Origin: Chaetoderma sp. LZ-2023a
Taxonomy: Eukaryota > Mollusca > Caudofoveata > Chaetodermatida > Chaetodermatidae
Assembly (NCBI GenBank): GCA_034401795.1
Contig: CM067370.1
Span: forward strand, 99,828,164 to 99,892,163
Reading direction: 5' to 3'
Length of the DNA stretch: 64,000 nucleotides
Shown piece by piece: positions 12,350-22,620 of the stretch. The first letter of the stretch is position 1, and each line of letters starts with the position of its first letter. The position numbers and the translations under genes are program-made. The notes beneath the pieces were generated by a model. It saw nothing but the letters and a program-made list of their open reading frames with translations. It was not told where the DNA came from and did not search any database.

Positions 12350-13052
12350 TGCTTGTGTCTTCAGATGCTGGATTGGCAGATCTGACCCATGCATTATGAG
12401 ATTGCGCTAGCTTGAATTAAATACTCTTCTTGCATTGTCTTAAGTAAGTCACCCTTTAAATAAGCAATTTTGTTTAAGTTTCTCACTTGCTGGCCATAAA
12501 AAGACGAGTTTTAACAATTTGCTACTGTAATGATTGACTCTGTTATCCATCATTTTCTGTGTACTGATTGGCTACAGCCGATAATTCAGTTGCCGACAAT
12601 CGTAATTACACTCATGTCGATATTAACTAGCCTGTGATTGACGGCAACCGATCGTAGAAGTAGAACATGCTCTACTCCAGCGATTAGAGCTTTTTTGGAC
12701 GGCGACTCTTCAGATCCTTCATTGACAGATCTGATCCATGAATTATGAGACTGTGCTAGCTTGAATTAAATAATCTGATGGCATTTCTTTAGCAAGTAAT
12801 TAACCCTTTAAATATCTAATTTTGTTTAATTTTCTCATTTGCTGGCCATAAAAAGACGATTTTGGAAAATTTACCACTGTAATGACTGACTCCATTATCC
12901 ATCGGTTTCTGTGTACTGATTGGCTACAGCCGATAATTCAGTTTCAGACAATCGTAATTACGCTCATGTCGATAATAACTTGTCTACGATTGACGGCAAC
13001 CGATCGTAGAAGTAGAACATGCTCTACTCAAGCGATTTGAGATTTTTTGGAC
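12350..13052. repeat. ~350-bp tandem duplication
   Basis: Two adjacent diverged copies, 12350-12700 and 12701-13052. Shared anchors are cagatctga (12378 and 12726), gctggccataaaaagacga, gtgtactgattggctacag, cgatcgtagaagtagaac, and the closing ttttttggac (12691 and 13043). Similar GATCG/GTCG-rich sequence continues to 13190. No coding potential is conserved between the copies. Confidence 0.85.
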
Positions 13053-13390
13053 TGCGATTGACGTCGATCGACAGTAAAGCGATCGCAGGTACGCTCAGGT
13101 CAAACCTGTCGGAGACTAAATCGGTCGCTGGGAGTTGTCGATAGTTGCTGAAAAATCAAGCGGCGACTAATTGAGTCGCAGAGCAAGCTTATGCCTCAAC
13201 TACTTGTACGCGAAAGCTGTTCTGCCTGAGACTTCTAGCCGATCTCCTCTTATCTTATAAATTTTCAAATAGTGGGCTCGAGTTGCTGTGTAGGCCCCTA
13301 CCTTGTTATAACAATAAGTTAACATTGCGGTTAACATTGTCGATTTTGACACGAGCACGCAGACACGCACGAGCTCATAAAATTCATTGT

Positions 13391-13492
13391 GTGACGTCAT
13401 GGTGTGAATTTTCAACGACGCAAGCCTATAATTTAGTCATTCGTGCGTGCGACGATGCCATACCGCAAGAGCCATTCACACGATGACGTCAC
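13391..13492. mobile_element. 102-bp inverted repeat with TGACGTCA ends
   Basis: GTGACGTCATGGTGTGAAT at 13391-13409 is inverted at 13474-13492 with one mismatch. Each arm carries the CRE/ATF-like octamer TGACGTCA. It may be a separate small MITE or a derivative of family A, which uses the same octamer. Confidence 0.5.
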
Positions 13493-13871
13493 TCTGTGAT
13501 TCTCGTTGAATTTGAGGAAAATTGCATTCCGTGGCAAAAATTTTGTATTCCTAAAATAAGTAGGCTAAAGATGAATTATTTTAATTAAATTATTGTAACA
13601 TATGCGATAGTGAGGAGGAATTCATTGAACGTGAGGTTGGCCTATTTTATCTAGAGAGAAATACACCTCAGTTTCTAGGTCTGCTGTGATATAAGTAGGC
13701 TAATTCTCATATTTATATTCAATATAGAGCGCACGATGCCCGCTGGCAGCTAAAGGTGTGACCTATTGCATAACGAGTGATCATTCGGTTGAGAAATTCA
13801 CATGCGCCAGTGTTAACCATCGCAAATAAAATATGTAAATTTCTTTATTATGTAGGCATAGAGTCGATCCT

Positions 13872-15180
13872 GTTGAAATATTTTGAAACTAATTTGGCTG
13901 GGAGCTGTTGCTGCCATAGCTGGGAGCTGTTGCTGCATATAGCAGCAACAACTTCCAGTTAAAGTAGTTTCAAAATAATCAAAAAATTTCCTTGCAAATG
14001 AGAAATTGGAATTGTATATGTTAAAGGGTTAAACAGCATTTGAATGATGTGCCTGGGTGCATATATGGCGTTAGTGAAGAGAGTAATGGAGGGTTGCAAT
14101 TTGTCGCTCAGTGTCTGAGTATCTGACATGATGATCAAACACGTCACACTTCAGCTGACGTCACAATCAAAATGACGTAACTCCGTCAAGAAAGTCGAAA
14201 ATTGCGTCACGAATGTGTGAATTGTTTGTCTTTTGTTACTGTCCAATTTAATAAACAATCTGATGAATATCAAATTAGTTCCAAAATATGTAACAACTTA
14301 CCTGTATAGGCCGATGGTTATACCTTGAAATGTAGTCTCTGGAAATCCACATTTGGACGTTTCAAATCGATTCCAACACACCTACAAAGTGGGGTGGGCC
14401 GAGCTAGAAATAGGCGGAGCATAGCTAGAAATGTGGGGTGGGTGGGGGAATAGCTAGAAATGGGCGGGGAATAGTTCGAAATGGGTCGGGTATGGCTAGA
14501 AATGGGCGGGCGAAAGCTAGAAATGGGAGGGTAATAGTTAGAAATGGGTGCCAAATGGCTGGAAATAGGCGGAGAATAGCTAGAAATTGGCGGGAACTAG
14601 CTAGGAATGGGAGGGGAATGGCTAGAAATGGAGCTTGAATAGCTAGAAATGGGTGGAGAATAGCTAGAAATGGGAGGAGAATAGCTAGACCTGGGCGAGG
14701 GAATAGCTAGAAATTGACGGGGAATAGTTAGGAACGGGCGGCTAATAACTAGAAATGGGAGATTATTAGCTAGAAATGGGAGAGACATTAGCTAGAAATG
14801 CGAGGAGAATAGCTAGACCTTGGCGGGGAAATGCTAGAAATAGCGGGGAATAGTTAAAAGTGGGCTGAGAATAGCTAGAAATGGGTGGAGCGTAGTTAGA
14901 AATTGGCGGATAGTAGCTAGAAATGGGCCGGAAATAGCTAGAAATGGGCGGGGAAAAGCTAGAAATTGACGGGGAATCGCTAGAAATGAGAGGGGAATAG
15001 CTAGATAAAGGGGAGGAATCGCGAGAAATGGGCGGGGAATAGCTAGAAATGGGCTGGGAATAGCTAGAAATGGACTGGGAATAGCTAGAAATGGGGAGGG
15101 GAAGGATAGAAATGTGGAGGGGGAAGCTAGAAATGTAGCCCACTATATATGAGACAATGAGAATAGGACAAGCTACCATT
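13872..15180 (-). mobile_element. Family A element, reverse, expanded by a minisatellite
   Basis: A palindrome remnant (13872-13975) is followed by the rest of a reverse-oriented family A copy. That part has TGACGTCA near 14157, tttaataaac near 14248, the reverse splice-donor motif ttacctgtatag near 14299, and the GC-box module gctagaaatgggcgggg. The GC-box module is amplified into the tandem array at 14396-15140, so the copy is more than twice normal length. Confidence 0.75.
14396..15140. repeat. 21-bp minisatellite (about 35 units)
   Basis: Degenerate tandem units of 20-22 bp with consensus gctagaaatgggcggggaata. The unit equals the terminal GC-box module of family A read in reverse, so the array probably arose by amplification inside one element. 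Because 21 is a multiple of three, heptad-repeat frames stay open on both strands (ISSYSPP on the minus strand, GIARNGR on the plus strand). These are not genes. Confidence 0.92.
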
Positions 15181-15240
15181 CATTCAACACCAGTTATGAA
15201 TTAAATAATACACAAATAATAAGAAATGAATAAATCAAGT

Positions 15241-15640
15241 TTTAGCTAATCGCCCCGCCCATTCCTAGCTAAGCTCCGCCTACGCTTTTTCCCCTGTTGG
15301 GATCGATCGAACCTTGAACTCGCTGAACCTCAATTTCCAGAAAACTGTACAGCTAAGCTGTTGTATATTTTGAAACTAGTTTGACTGGGCGCTGTTGCTG
15401 CCCATATGGCAGCAACAGTGCCCTGTCAAATTAGTTTCAAAATATTCAACATAATGGTTATTAAATAGTAAAGGCGTACGGCAAATTCGTACAACTTGAC
15501 GAAGTATTAAGCGTTTTTGATGAACGCTATAATATAATATAATATAATAATACGTCATTCATGACGTAATTGATTGCTACGTCTATCTACATGTGACGTT
15601 ATTCATTACGACGCCATTTATTTGACAGACAGATTTGACT
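15241..15640 (+). mobile_element. Family A palindromic element
   Basis: Near-complete copy in the forward direction. It has the cgccccgcccattcctagct module, gggatcgatcga, the palindrome at about 15361-15452 whose arms meet at ctgcccatatggcag, gttattaaatag, then tacgtcattcatgacgtaat. Confidence 0.85.
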
Positions 15641-16215
15641 CATACAAATGCATTCTTTGAATTCGGACATTTAGCCTACAGCGACTCCTATGTGAGGAAA
15701 GAACGCGTGGAATAATCGTCCAAAATGCCCCTTCCCATCCCTACCCACCCATGTGATGCCAATAATCTTATTATTCCAATCAGGTATTAGTCTCGAAAAA
15801 AATGCTGAAAATATGTCCATGAAACCTATGCTTCTTGAATCGAATCCATTTTGATTGCGCCGAGTTCAAATAGTCATCCGTTCCCGTTTAGTACAGTAGA
15901 AATTGACATGGACCCGGACATTTTGTATAACATACAAAGTTTTGTTTTAATCACTTCGGTATGGCCCAAAATACATCCCAGAAAAATTCTCCAAAATTCA
16001 CACATGGGGAAATATGTTTTTTAGAGGAAATTCAAAATGGCCGCCAAGGCGATGACCAATAACCAGGTAATATGTATTTTGACTCTAAAACCCCGTGTTT
16101 TGGTAAGTGTTGTACAGTTTAAAGTATGTCATCATCAAAATCACTTGATAAACTATAAATTTAATGCAAACTGAGCGACTGTTGTGAAACACAGCGAACA
16201 GGCAGAATGGCTGAA
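15641..16215. other. Flank of the GCDTTSA element
   Basis: No coding sequence is seen. This could be the 3' untranslated or terminal part of the element starting at 16222. An aaaatggccgcc motif lies near 16034. I did not find a terminal inverted repeat. Confidence 0.3.
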
Positions 16216-16221
16216 ATTTGT

Positions 16222-19200
16222 CTATGCATTTTCACTTTCAAATATCGAGCTGTTAAGGCAGTGACCTTCACATTTACAATGTATGCTACAGGGAATGCCT
16301 TTCTTGGAGCAACTACACGAGGAACACAGACGTGTACTGCTTTTACACTGGCACCTTATATTTAGAAGTAGCTCCGGAGGCGCTGCTGACTTGTCCGTAA
16401 TGATCGCCGTCACTGATCCTTGTTCTACTGCATAACCATACTCTTCTTTCTTTAACACAGTTTTTAGGTGAAGCCATGTGCTTGCTTGGAGATGAACCCG
16501 AAGGCTATGGAAGTATGCTGCCCTACGTGTGGGTGGCATCCTTTCAACTGGTACATGCTTAGGAGAGATGGAAGTCATGTATCTGAGATTGTCTAAGCCA
16601 GGACTTCTTGATCCAGCACTATACAAAGACGTAATGTACTTTTCACCAATAGCCATTATATCCGCCTTTGATCTGGAGATGTCGCCAAATGCAAGTACAT
16701 CTTGTCTGAGGGTTGGTGAAGATTGGATCATTTTCATATGCTTTACTTTGCCCATGCCATATAAAGCTGATGTCGTGTCACATCCAGACATACTATGGAG
16801 GAATGGCAGGCACATACACAATTCCTTGCCTAGGATCTCTGTGGCCACTTTGATGCATAGCTTATGTTGCTTTGTTTGTAGGAAAATATTTGCAGAGGTG
16901 CTTGCATGATAGAGGAGTAAGATCAATATGTCTGTATCGTCAGCAACAACTATCGTTGTTCTTTCAGTTCCTGCCAATTCTAATGCTCTCCTTACAATCA
17001 CCACATCAGCATCGCCTTCATCTACTGCATGTACAACCTCAACACCTGCATCTGATAAATGTTTTGCCAACAGATTTATGGTATTCTGCTGGTTGCGTTT
17101 GTTTCATAGAAATCCAGTTTTGTTTCCTGGAACAGGTGTGTTGTCTTGGACAGCTACATCAGGAGCGCCAACTTGATTAAGCCGTCGTCGCTTCTGTTCT
17201 TGATCTTTTGTGGTCCCAGTTTGATAGTTATCAAATATAACGCATACAGGCACATCAAGCCTCTGATAATGTATTACTGATGCTACGAATGAGCTACAAA
17301 CGGTCTCCATTGTTCCAACCTTAGGCCATAGTATCCGATGCAAAAGTGCGCAGCCATCAAATACACTTGCAGCTGGCTCTGTTGTCTCTTGCTGTCGCAT
17401 TGATGTGTTCATTTCAATTATATACTTCGCCCGTTGTGACTTTTGCGATTTCCTCATAGTTCCGTCATCGTGGAAGAGGGCGGGACATACCGTTGCATGC
17501 TCGTATTCAAAGATCGCTTTGTCTGGATTTCCTGAAACAGATGCAGTTGGCATTAAGCGATGGTACAGCTCCTGGGAAGACATATGGACATCTTCATTTC
17601 CTACTTTAACTACCTTTCGCATGACAGCAAATGTTACAGCTTGATCTGCTTTCTTTAACGTAATGTCGCTAAACCTTTTCTCATTTAACTTCTCATGAAT
17701 TCTTCGACCAATATCAATGGCATCATCGGCAGTAACACGATGGTCTGCAATCAAACCAGTTGCGATATTTCTCAGTTGGTCGTCTTCAACTGCGAATGGA
17801 TTGTGTTCTCTGAGAAACAGAGTGAATTTCTTCATGTATTCTACATCTCGTCTCATATTTGCAGGGTGAACATCTCTGTGTTGTTCCGACCATGTCCCGG
17901 TGAACGTGTCAGTCAATGACCGCAGAGTGTGTGTGTACTGTGCTATGATGTGTGCAGTGAGAAGCCATTTTGTTCTAGCGGATTCCTTTGCGTTATATTG
18001 ATCAATCCACCCTGTGTCTTCCCAGCTCTCATTAGACTCTGTTCAATTGTCATATCAGACCAGGTACCACTCCAATACAGTTTAGCATTCCTGCGTACAG
18101 CAAAGCGCCCTTCGTGCATAGGACCATCCAGACAAGTACAGAGATCATCAGAATCTTGGAGGTAAAGGCGACAACACTTTGTGTAATTGTTGTGCCCTGC
18201 AGCAGCAAAGAATGGCAACATTAGTTGTGTCGCCTTTAAATGAAGGAGCCAATTACCAGTACGCTCAGCCCTGATGAACAATCGTACAATGGCGACAAAT
18301 TCCATGAACAACGACCACAATTTACCAGTTCTTGATTTCTCTACGTTTTCCTTCAAATTAGAAACTTGCTTACATTGGTCTTGCAAATGGCCATTGTCAC
18401 AAACATCGTCTGCTGAAATATCATGTGACATAATAGCATCGTATAGATTGCGCAGCTCTGACCACATATCATCCGTTGACATATGTGTTTGACTTTCACA
18501 GCATGTTTCTGTTTCGGTTGTTTGCTCATCCGAAGCGTCATCGCTATCAGGATCAACATCACTTTCTTCATCTCGTAGCTCTGCAAATTCAGATTCACCA
18601 TATGTACTGCTGGGTGTGTTGTCTGCAGCACTGCCTTGTAGGGAAATTATATCAACATCGGGTTGAATTAGCAAAAGATGCAATGCGGCATCTGTAAGGA
18701 GGCATGCTGTTAATGTCTTTGTGTAAGCTTTTCCCTCCATTATCCTAGGTAGGGAATTCCTAGCATACACGGTTGCCCACAAATCGATCCCACTCCCCTC
18801 CATGATCTTACAGCCCGCTCCAAGAAAGGACATTAGTTGGTGGGAGCATGTTCCTAAACTGTGGATGAGTGTCTTGCTTAATTTTGTAGCTTTTTAAGTA
18901 CAATGGCTGGTCAAATGTTATGGTTGCGCAACACAGTCCTGCCTTTAGGGATTGGGACTGCACATACATCATGGTACTATATACAGCTTCATTTGTTCCT
19001 AGATTCAAAGGTACCATGGGGTTGTAAATTACTGCCGTGCAGTGGAAATTGTTGCATGTCGTTATTTCAGACATGAACCCCTGCCAGTTTGGTGGCTGAC
19101 TTGTGAGAAGGCTAGAGTACAACCACAATGTGTCTAATTGACCGTGCATAGCAATAGGTAAGCTGATGGGGTTAATGGTCTTTATCCTTACATCTGCCAT

Positions 19201-19655
19201 TAGTGATTTATTAGAAGACGTGTAGGGTAGCATGAAGCTCCCAAAATCGCCAGCTTCTTTGATCTCTTCAGCAGTTATAGTTTTACGACATATTGCCCCA
19301 ACTGGGTTATCCCTGCTTTCGGTTGATGCCATTGTTTGACACGAAATGATCCCCATCACATGCGTTGTATCGTAAGCAGAAATCGTGTCCTCGTTGTAAT
19401 CAAAATTGTCAGCTACCCATTGACAGAAACCCCCTCCATCCTTCTTCTCCACGAGCCCAGGACACAGGTCTTCAACGGATGTGCTTCCAACAGCAGATCT
19501 CTGAAATGCAATTACCTGGTCATAGGAAGCACTGAGATGGGATGAGAGCATATCTATGATAACACGGGAGCGGGTAGACTGGTGGATGAACAAACCAATG
19601 GACAGAAGCAGTGGTGATACAAATGATTGCTTTCAACAGCTTGCATGATAACATG
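16222..19655 (-). pseudogene. GCDTTSA-family mobile-element gene, long broken copy
   Basis: One long minus-strand coding region read in four open stretches. 18808-19593 (open to about 19650) has VADNFDYN and TFDQPLYLKSYK. 17943-18833 has MSFLGAGCKIMEGSG, an acidic middle and DMTIEQSLMR. 17104-17916 has RDVEYMKKFTLFL. 16222-17070 has ADDTDILILLL, SGCDTTSALYG and a cysteine-rich tail (RCQC, CSSCSCS, IPCSIHCKC). The ADDTD segment resembles PIN/FEN-like nuclease cores. The tail resembles CXC (tesmin-type) DNA-binding domains. The invariant-looking acidic residues upstream could belong to a transposase-like fold, which is inference. Breaks are a frameshift near 19655, one near 18830, one near 17945, and a single in-frame TGA at 17104-17106. 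Fragments of the same family lie at 3774-4740 and 36655-37690. I know such genes only as uncharacterised, repeated invertebrate genes. Confidence 0.7.
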
Positions 19656-19677
19656 ACATACAGATACCATCTTAAGT

Positions 19678-20352
19678 TTATTTTGTAACCCCGATCCAGT
19701 GACCCACCCTCGTCAGGGAGACACCTTCACATATGAAGGTGAGGAAGGATGATCCCCGATTGTAGAGCTTTCGAGCTGTCCCATCCTTTTTCACAACAGT
19801 GGAGAGGGCAGTAACCTCTATGTCCATGACTGCGGGAGGCCTATACTGGGGCAACCATGTTTGCCAGTCACCCCCGCCACCCAGGTCCAGCGCGGTACCA
19901 CACTTCATTCTTCTCAAATATGAACTGCAGGTTTTTTGCCATGGTCAATAGCAGGCCATCATGGACCATCGGCGGGGCACCGCTCGAATAGGGTTTGACC
20001 AGATGAAAGCTGAGGTCGTTATTTAGGGTGTTGATGTCTGCCACCTCTGTATCCGAGAGCTCAATCAACGGCTCGAGGATGTACTTCCTCTTCGGGAAAT
20101 CGTACCGAAACACGATCTTGTGGCCATCTATGTTGCGACCCCACCCCCCAGGCGCTCCTTCGTCACATCCTTGAGGTCTGTGAGCAGCTCTACCCCATCA
20201 CCACCAATGGGGTGGAGGGAGAATGCCTTTGAGCTTGCTTCATACTGTAGGGCGAATGACTTGCCATCGCTCCCTTCTACCTTGGCAGCATCAACTGCGT
20301 ACACATCTGCCAGGTCAGCAAGACCAGTCGAGTGAGCAAATATGGGTTCCAT
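19678..20352 (-). pseudogene. Unknown virus- or element-like ORF, two frameshifts
   Basis: The first ATG is at 20352 and the stop is at 19678-19680. The frame changes twice, near 20130 and near 19885. Both shifts fall at C-runs (ccaccccccagg and tcacccccgccacccagg), so they may be consensus errors or real decay. The product would be about 220 residues, soluble, with no membrane segment. It begins MEPIFAHSTGLADLADVY and later has FPKRKYILEPLIEL. I do not recognise a family. It is head-to-head with the plus-strand ORF starting at 20391, and its stop is only a few bases from the start of GCDTTSA coding sequence on the same strand. Confidence 0.5.
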
Positions 20353-20390
20353 AGCATGTTATAGAGGGGGCTTAAACATGAGATATAACC

Positions 20391-20684
20391 ATGCCGATTG
20401 TCCGACTGCTGCTCTCTAGAGGGGAGACGGGTGGTACAGTACCGTGTAGAATGGGTCTTCTTCGAGGACACGCAGCTGCACACAGCAGCTCACTAGTAGA
20501 AGTCAGCTGGGACGTGATAGAGTATCTCCCAGGTGCCAACAGCAACCTATGGAAAGCTATCAGTCCTAGCCTGTTCACACCTGTAAATCACCTGTTTGAT
20601 AGCCCCTCCATTAACATATATGCCAGCACAGATGGGATATTGGACGCCCATTTAGAGTTTACACTGTTATTACTCATTGATTGA
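20391..20684 (+). CDS. Unknown small ORF, first of a plus-strand series
   Basis: 97 codons. It contains the phrases EVSWDVIEYLPGANSNLWK and ILDAHLEFTLLLL. It starts 38 bases from the start of the minus-strand ORF, so a shared bidirectional promoter would have to lie between them. The next plus ORF starts 42 bases downstream. No family is recognised. The balanced composition and compact spacing suggest real coding, but the start codon is uncertain. Confidence 0.4.
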   Translation: MPIVRLLLSRGETGGTVPCRMGLLRGHAAAHSSSLVEVSWDVIEYLPGANSNLWKAISPSLFTPVNHLFDSPSINIYASTDGILDAHLEFTLLLLID

Positions 20685-20726
20685 CCTGACATGATATCAT
20701 ACTAGCATTATCTGCCCTTGGCCGAG

Positions 20727-21272
20727 ATGAGGAAGAAAGAGCTTCTCCCCTTCATTAAACCTGCACAGATAAAGGCCTTAAACGAACAGAGGCTCGCACT
20801 GCAACAAGAAGGAGAAAGACTGCAGCGGGAGAACTGGTATCAACAGAAGGTGAGCCATGCAAGGAGGCGAAGGGACAGTGAAAATTTCAGATACTGGCAG
20901 GCCCTCCTGGAGGAGAGTAAACGGGACACAGGAGTCTTGACAGACGACGATGAGCTAGATGTCTCGACATATGAGGATGAGCCAGGTGGCTTCTCAGACA
21001 AAGATGAGCCAGATGTCATACAGTGGAAAGAGGAGATGGCGCAGAAGTGTAAGACCAAGAAAACCATCCAGCGGCAGACCTACTATCTTGGTGATAAGGT
21101 GAAGTTCCAGATGTCACGTCTCAGAAAGCTACTGGCACCCGACATAGTGCTGGATGACCTCTGTCTAAGAGACGTCTGTCTCGAAACCAGAAAGCTGGCA
21201 CGGTTCGCCAGGATCTCCAAAATGAACCCTTCTATGACGCATGAGCAGATTCTACAGGTGATGCGGGTTTAA
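20727..21272 (+). CDS. Unknown 181-residue charged protein with coiled-coil-like N-terminus
   Basis: Starts at ATG 20727 and stops at 21272. The N-terminal ~70 residues are very rich in Glu, Gln, Arg and Lys (LALQQEGERLQRENW, HARRRR) and look helical or coiled-coil. A strongly acidic stretch follows (TDDDELDVSTYEDEPGG). The C-terminal part is basic, with leucines and YYLGDKVKFQMSRLRKLL. No signal peptide or membrane segment is seen. The frame is intact. The next ORF begins 15 bases after its stop, which looks like tight polycistronic or viral packing. The function is unknown. Confidence 0.55.
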   Translation: MRKKELLPFIKPAQIKALNEQRLALQQEGERLQRENWYQQKVSHARRRRDSENFRYWQALLEESKRDTGVLTDDDELDVSTYEDEPGGFSDKDEPDVIQWKEEMAQKCKTKKTIQRQTYYLGDKVKFQMSRLRKLLAPDIVLDDLCLRDVCLETRKLARFARISKMNPSMTHEQILQVMRV

Positions 21273-21286
21273 TCTCCAGGTATACT

Positions 21287-21805
21287 ATGGCAAAATCAGA
21301 GTGGCGGAAGCAACCAGAAATATACCTCTCCATGACTGCTGACGAGGGGTGTACAGTACATGGCTGGCGACTCCAGCAGATAGGTGCCATCAGACAGAAT
21401 CTCGTCCATGAGGCAGAAAGGTACAGCAGAACACGCAGGCAATATAAGACCGCCTACAACATCCTCGCGCATACAACCACTGCTGCGGCCGCGTGTGATT
21501 GGAGCCAGTGCTGGGGTGACAGCTGTGGCCACTCTCGCTACAGGGGTGGGGCCATCGTCGCCATCCCGCTGGGTGGCGTGACACTAGCTGCCACTGTCTT
21601 GGCCACGGGTTTGCAGGTGGGGCAGCGGCATATCACAAGGAGGCTGGAGAAGTATGCTAAGTATGTGGCACTGGCACAGAGTATGCTACAGACTATCGAC
21701 GAGTCTTTCAACAAAGCTCTCGAGGATGGGCAGGTCACCGATGAAGAGTACCACCATATATTGAAGGTCCAAGCCCTGTACCACACGGAGAAACCTAAAG
21801 TGTGA
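21287..21805 (+). pseudogene. Unknown protein with Gly/Ala-rich hydrophobic segment
   Basis: Starts at ATG 21287 (MAKSEWRKQPEIYLSM) and ends at TGA 21803-21805. The middle is read in a different frame between about 21490 and 21550, where two compensating indels lie near gcggccgcg and aggggtgggg. The hydrophobic segment AIVAIPLGGVTLAATVL could cross or insert into a membrane. The tail is helical and acidic (NKALEDGQVTDEEYHHILK). Repeated invertebrate proteins with a hydrophobic stretch followed by a DGQ(V/I)(T/S)DEE tail are familiar to me, but I know no function for them. Confidence 0.5.
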
Positions 21806-21955
21806 CAGCAATACCTCAAAGGCTCCAGTGGGCAGCTTGTTATGGAGGAGTTAAAAACCGAGATGTTACGGCGAGGTCGCCTCGCTGGTCTCTGGAATCA
21901 AAACAACTACAAATAGTGTGCTGCCTGTACGGTAGATTTAAGAACACCAGTATAG

Positions 21956-22432
21956 ATGGCCTTCCCACTGAACCTCACGACAGTCATCCGGAGCCAACCG
22001 CCCCTCCTGGGTACACCATTGACTGGCCTGAGAGGTGTACTGGATGATATACCAGAACTAACACCGTTCTCCATCACAGTGGATGGACAGTCCCGAACCA
22101 GCTTCTCCATCAACCCACGACTGCTGACCAGCCACCCCATCACCATCAAGGATTCGAAGCAAGCTCATACTTGGATGGCTGCTCCAAGCCTCTCATACTG
22201 GAATCAGCAGCTGAACTTTGCCGTGTGGTGTGCCACGGCAGGATTTGGATTAAGTTCCATCCTGCTTCACTCCTATTCTGGTACTCCTGAAGCTGGGCTC
22301 ATAGCCAGCTGTCTCAGATTCCACGTGTACTTCACGGTGCGACGAATCCTCCATGAACTGGGTGCAAGCCTCCCTGATACAAACATCTTCGACCCACAGC
22401 TCAACAGTCATAGTGTCTCAGCGGCCAGCTGA
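21956..22432 (+). CDS. Unknown 158-residue ORF, possible structural protein
   Basis: ATG at 21956, stop at 22430-22432. The sequence is Ser/Thr/Pro-rich with mixed hydrophobic stretches (LTTVIRSQPPLLGTPLTG, PSLSYWNQQLNFAVWC). No catalytic motif, signal peptide or clear membrane helix is seen. Positions 22433-22560 may continue the same gene in another frame, so its C-terminus is uncertain. It lies between the other plus-strand ORFs, which suggests the same transcription unit. The idea that it is structural is inference from context only. Confidence 0.45.
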   Translation: MAFPLNLTTVIRSQPPLLGTPLTGLRGVLDDIPELTPFSITVDGQSRTSFSINPRLLTSHPITIKDSKQAHTWMAAPSLSYWNQQLNFAVWCATAGFGLSSILLHSYSGTPEAGLIASCLRFHVYFTVRRILHELGASLPDTNIFDPQLNSHSVSAAS

Positions 22433-22620
22433 CTACAGAGAGAGTGTTCAGTGCTCACGCAGACTATCGGTGGCATGGTGGTGACAACAGCTGTCTAGGG
22501 GTTATGTACGGTGACCCGAGACGTGACTACTCAGGATTCCCATATCGAACCCCCCGATGAGTAGGCCGTCGGAAAACAGCGACATTCTCGTTCGACTCAG
22601 ACTCTGACCCTGGAGCGCTG

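Noticed and set aside
14766-15179. 137-residue frame of ISSYSPP heptads, reminiscent of the RNA polymerase II tail repeat
   Set aside because: It is the minus-strand reading of the 21-bp minisatellite; unit length divisible by three keeps frames open, and the other strand is equally open.
16529-17180. Plus-strand frames of 80-126 codons opposite the GCDTTSA gene
   Set aside because: They are antisense shadows of the minus-strand coding region, which has the recognisable motifs.
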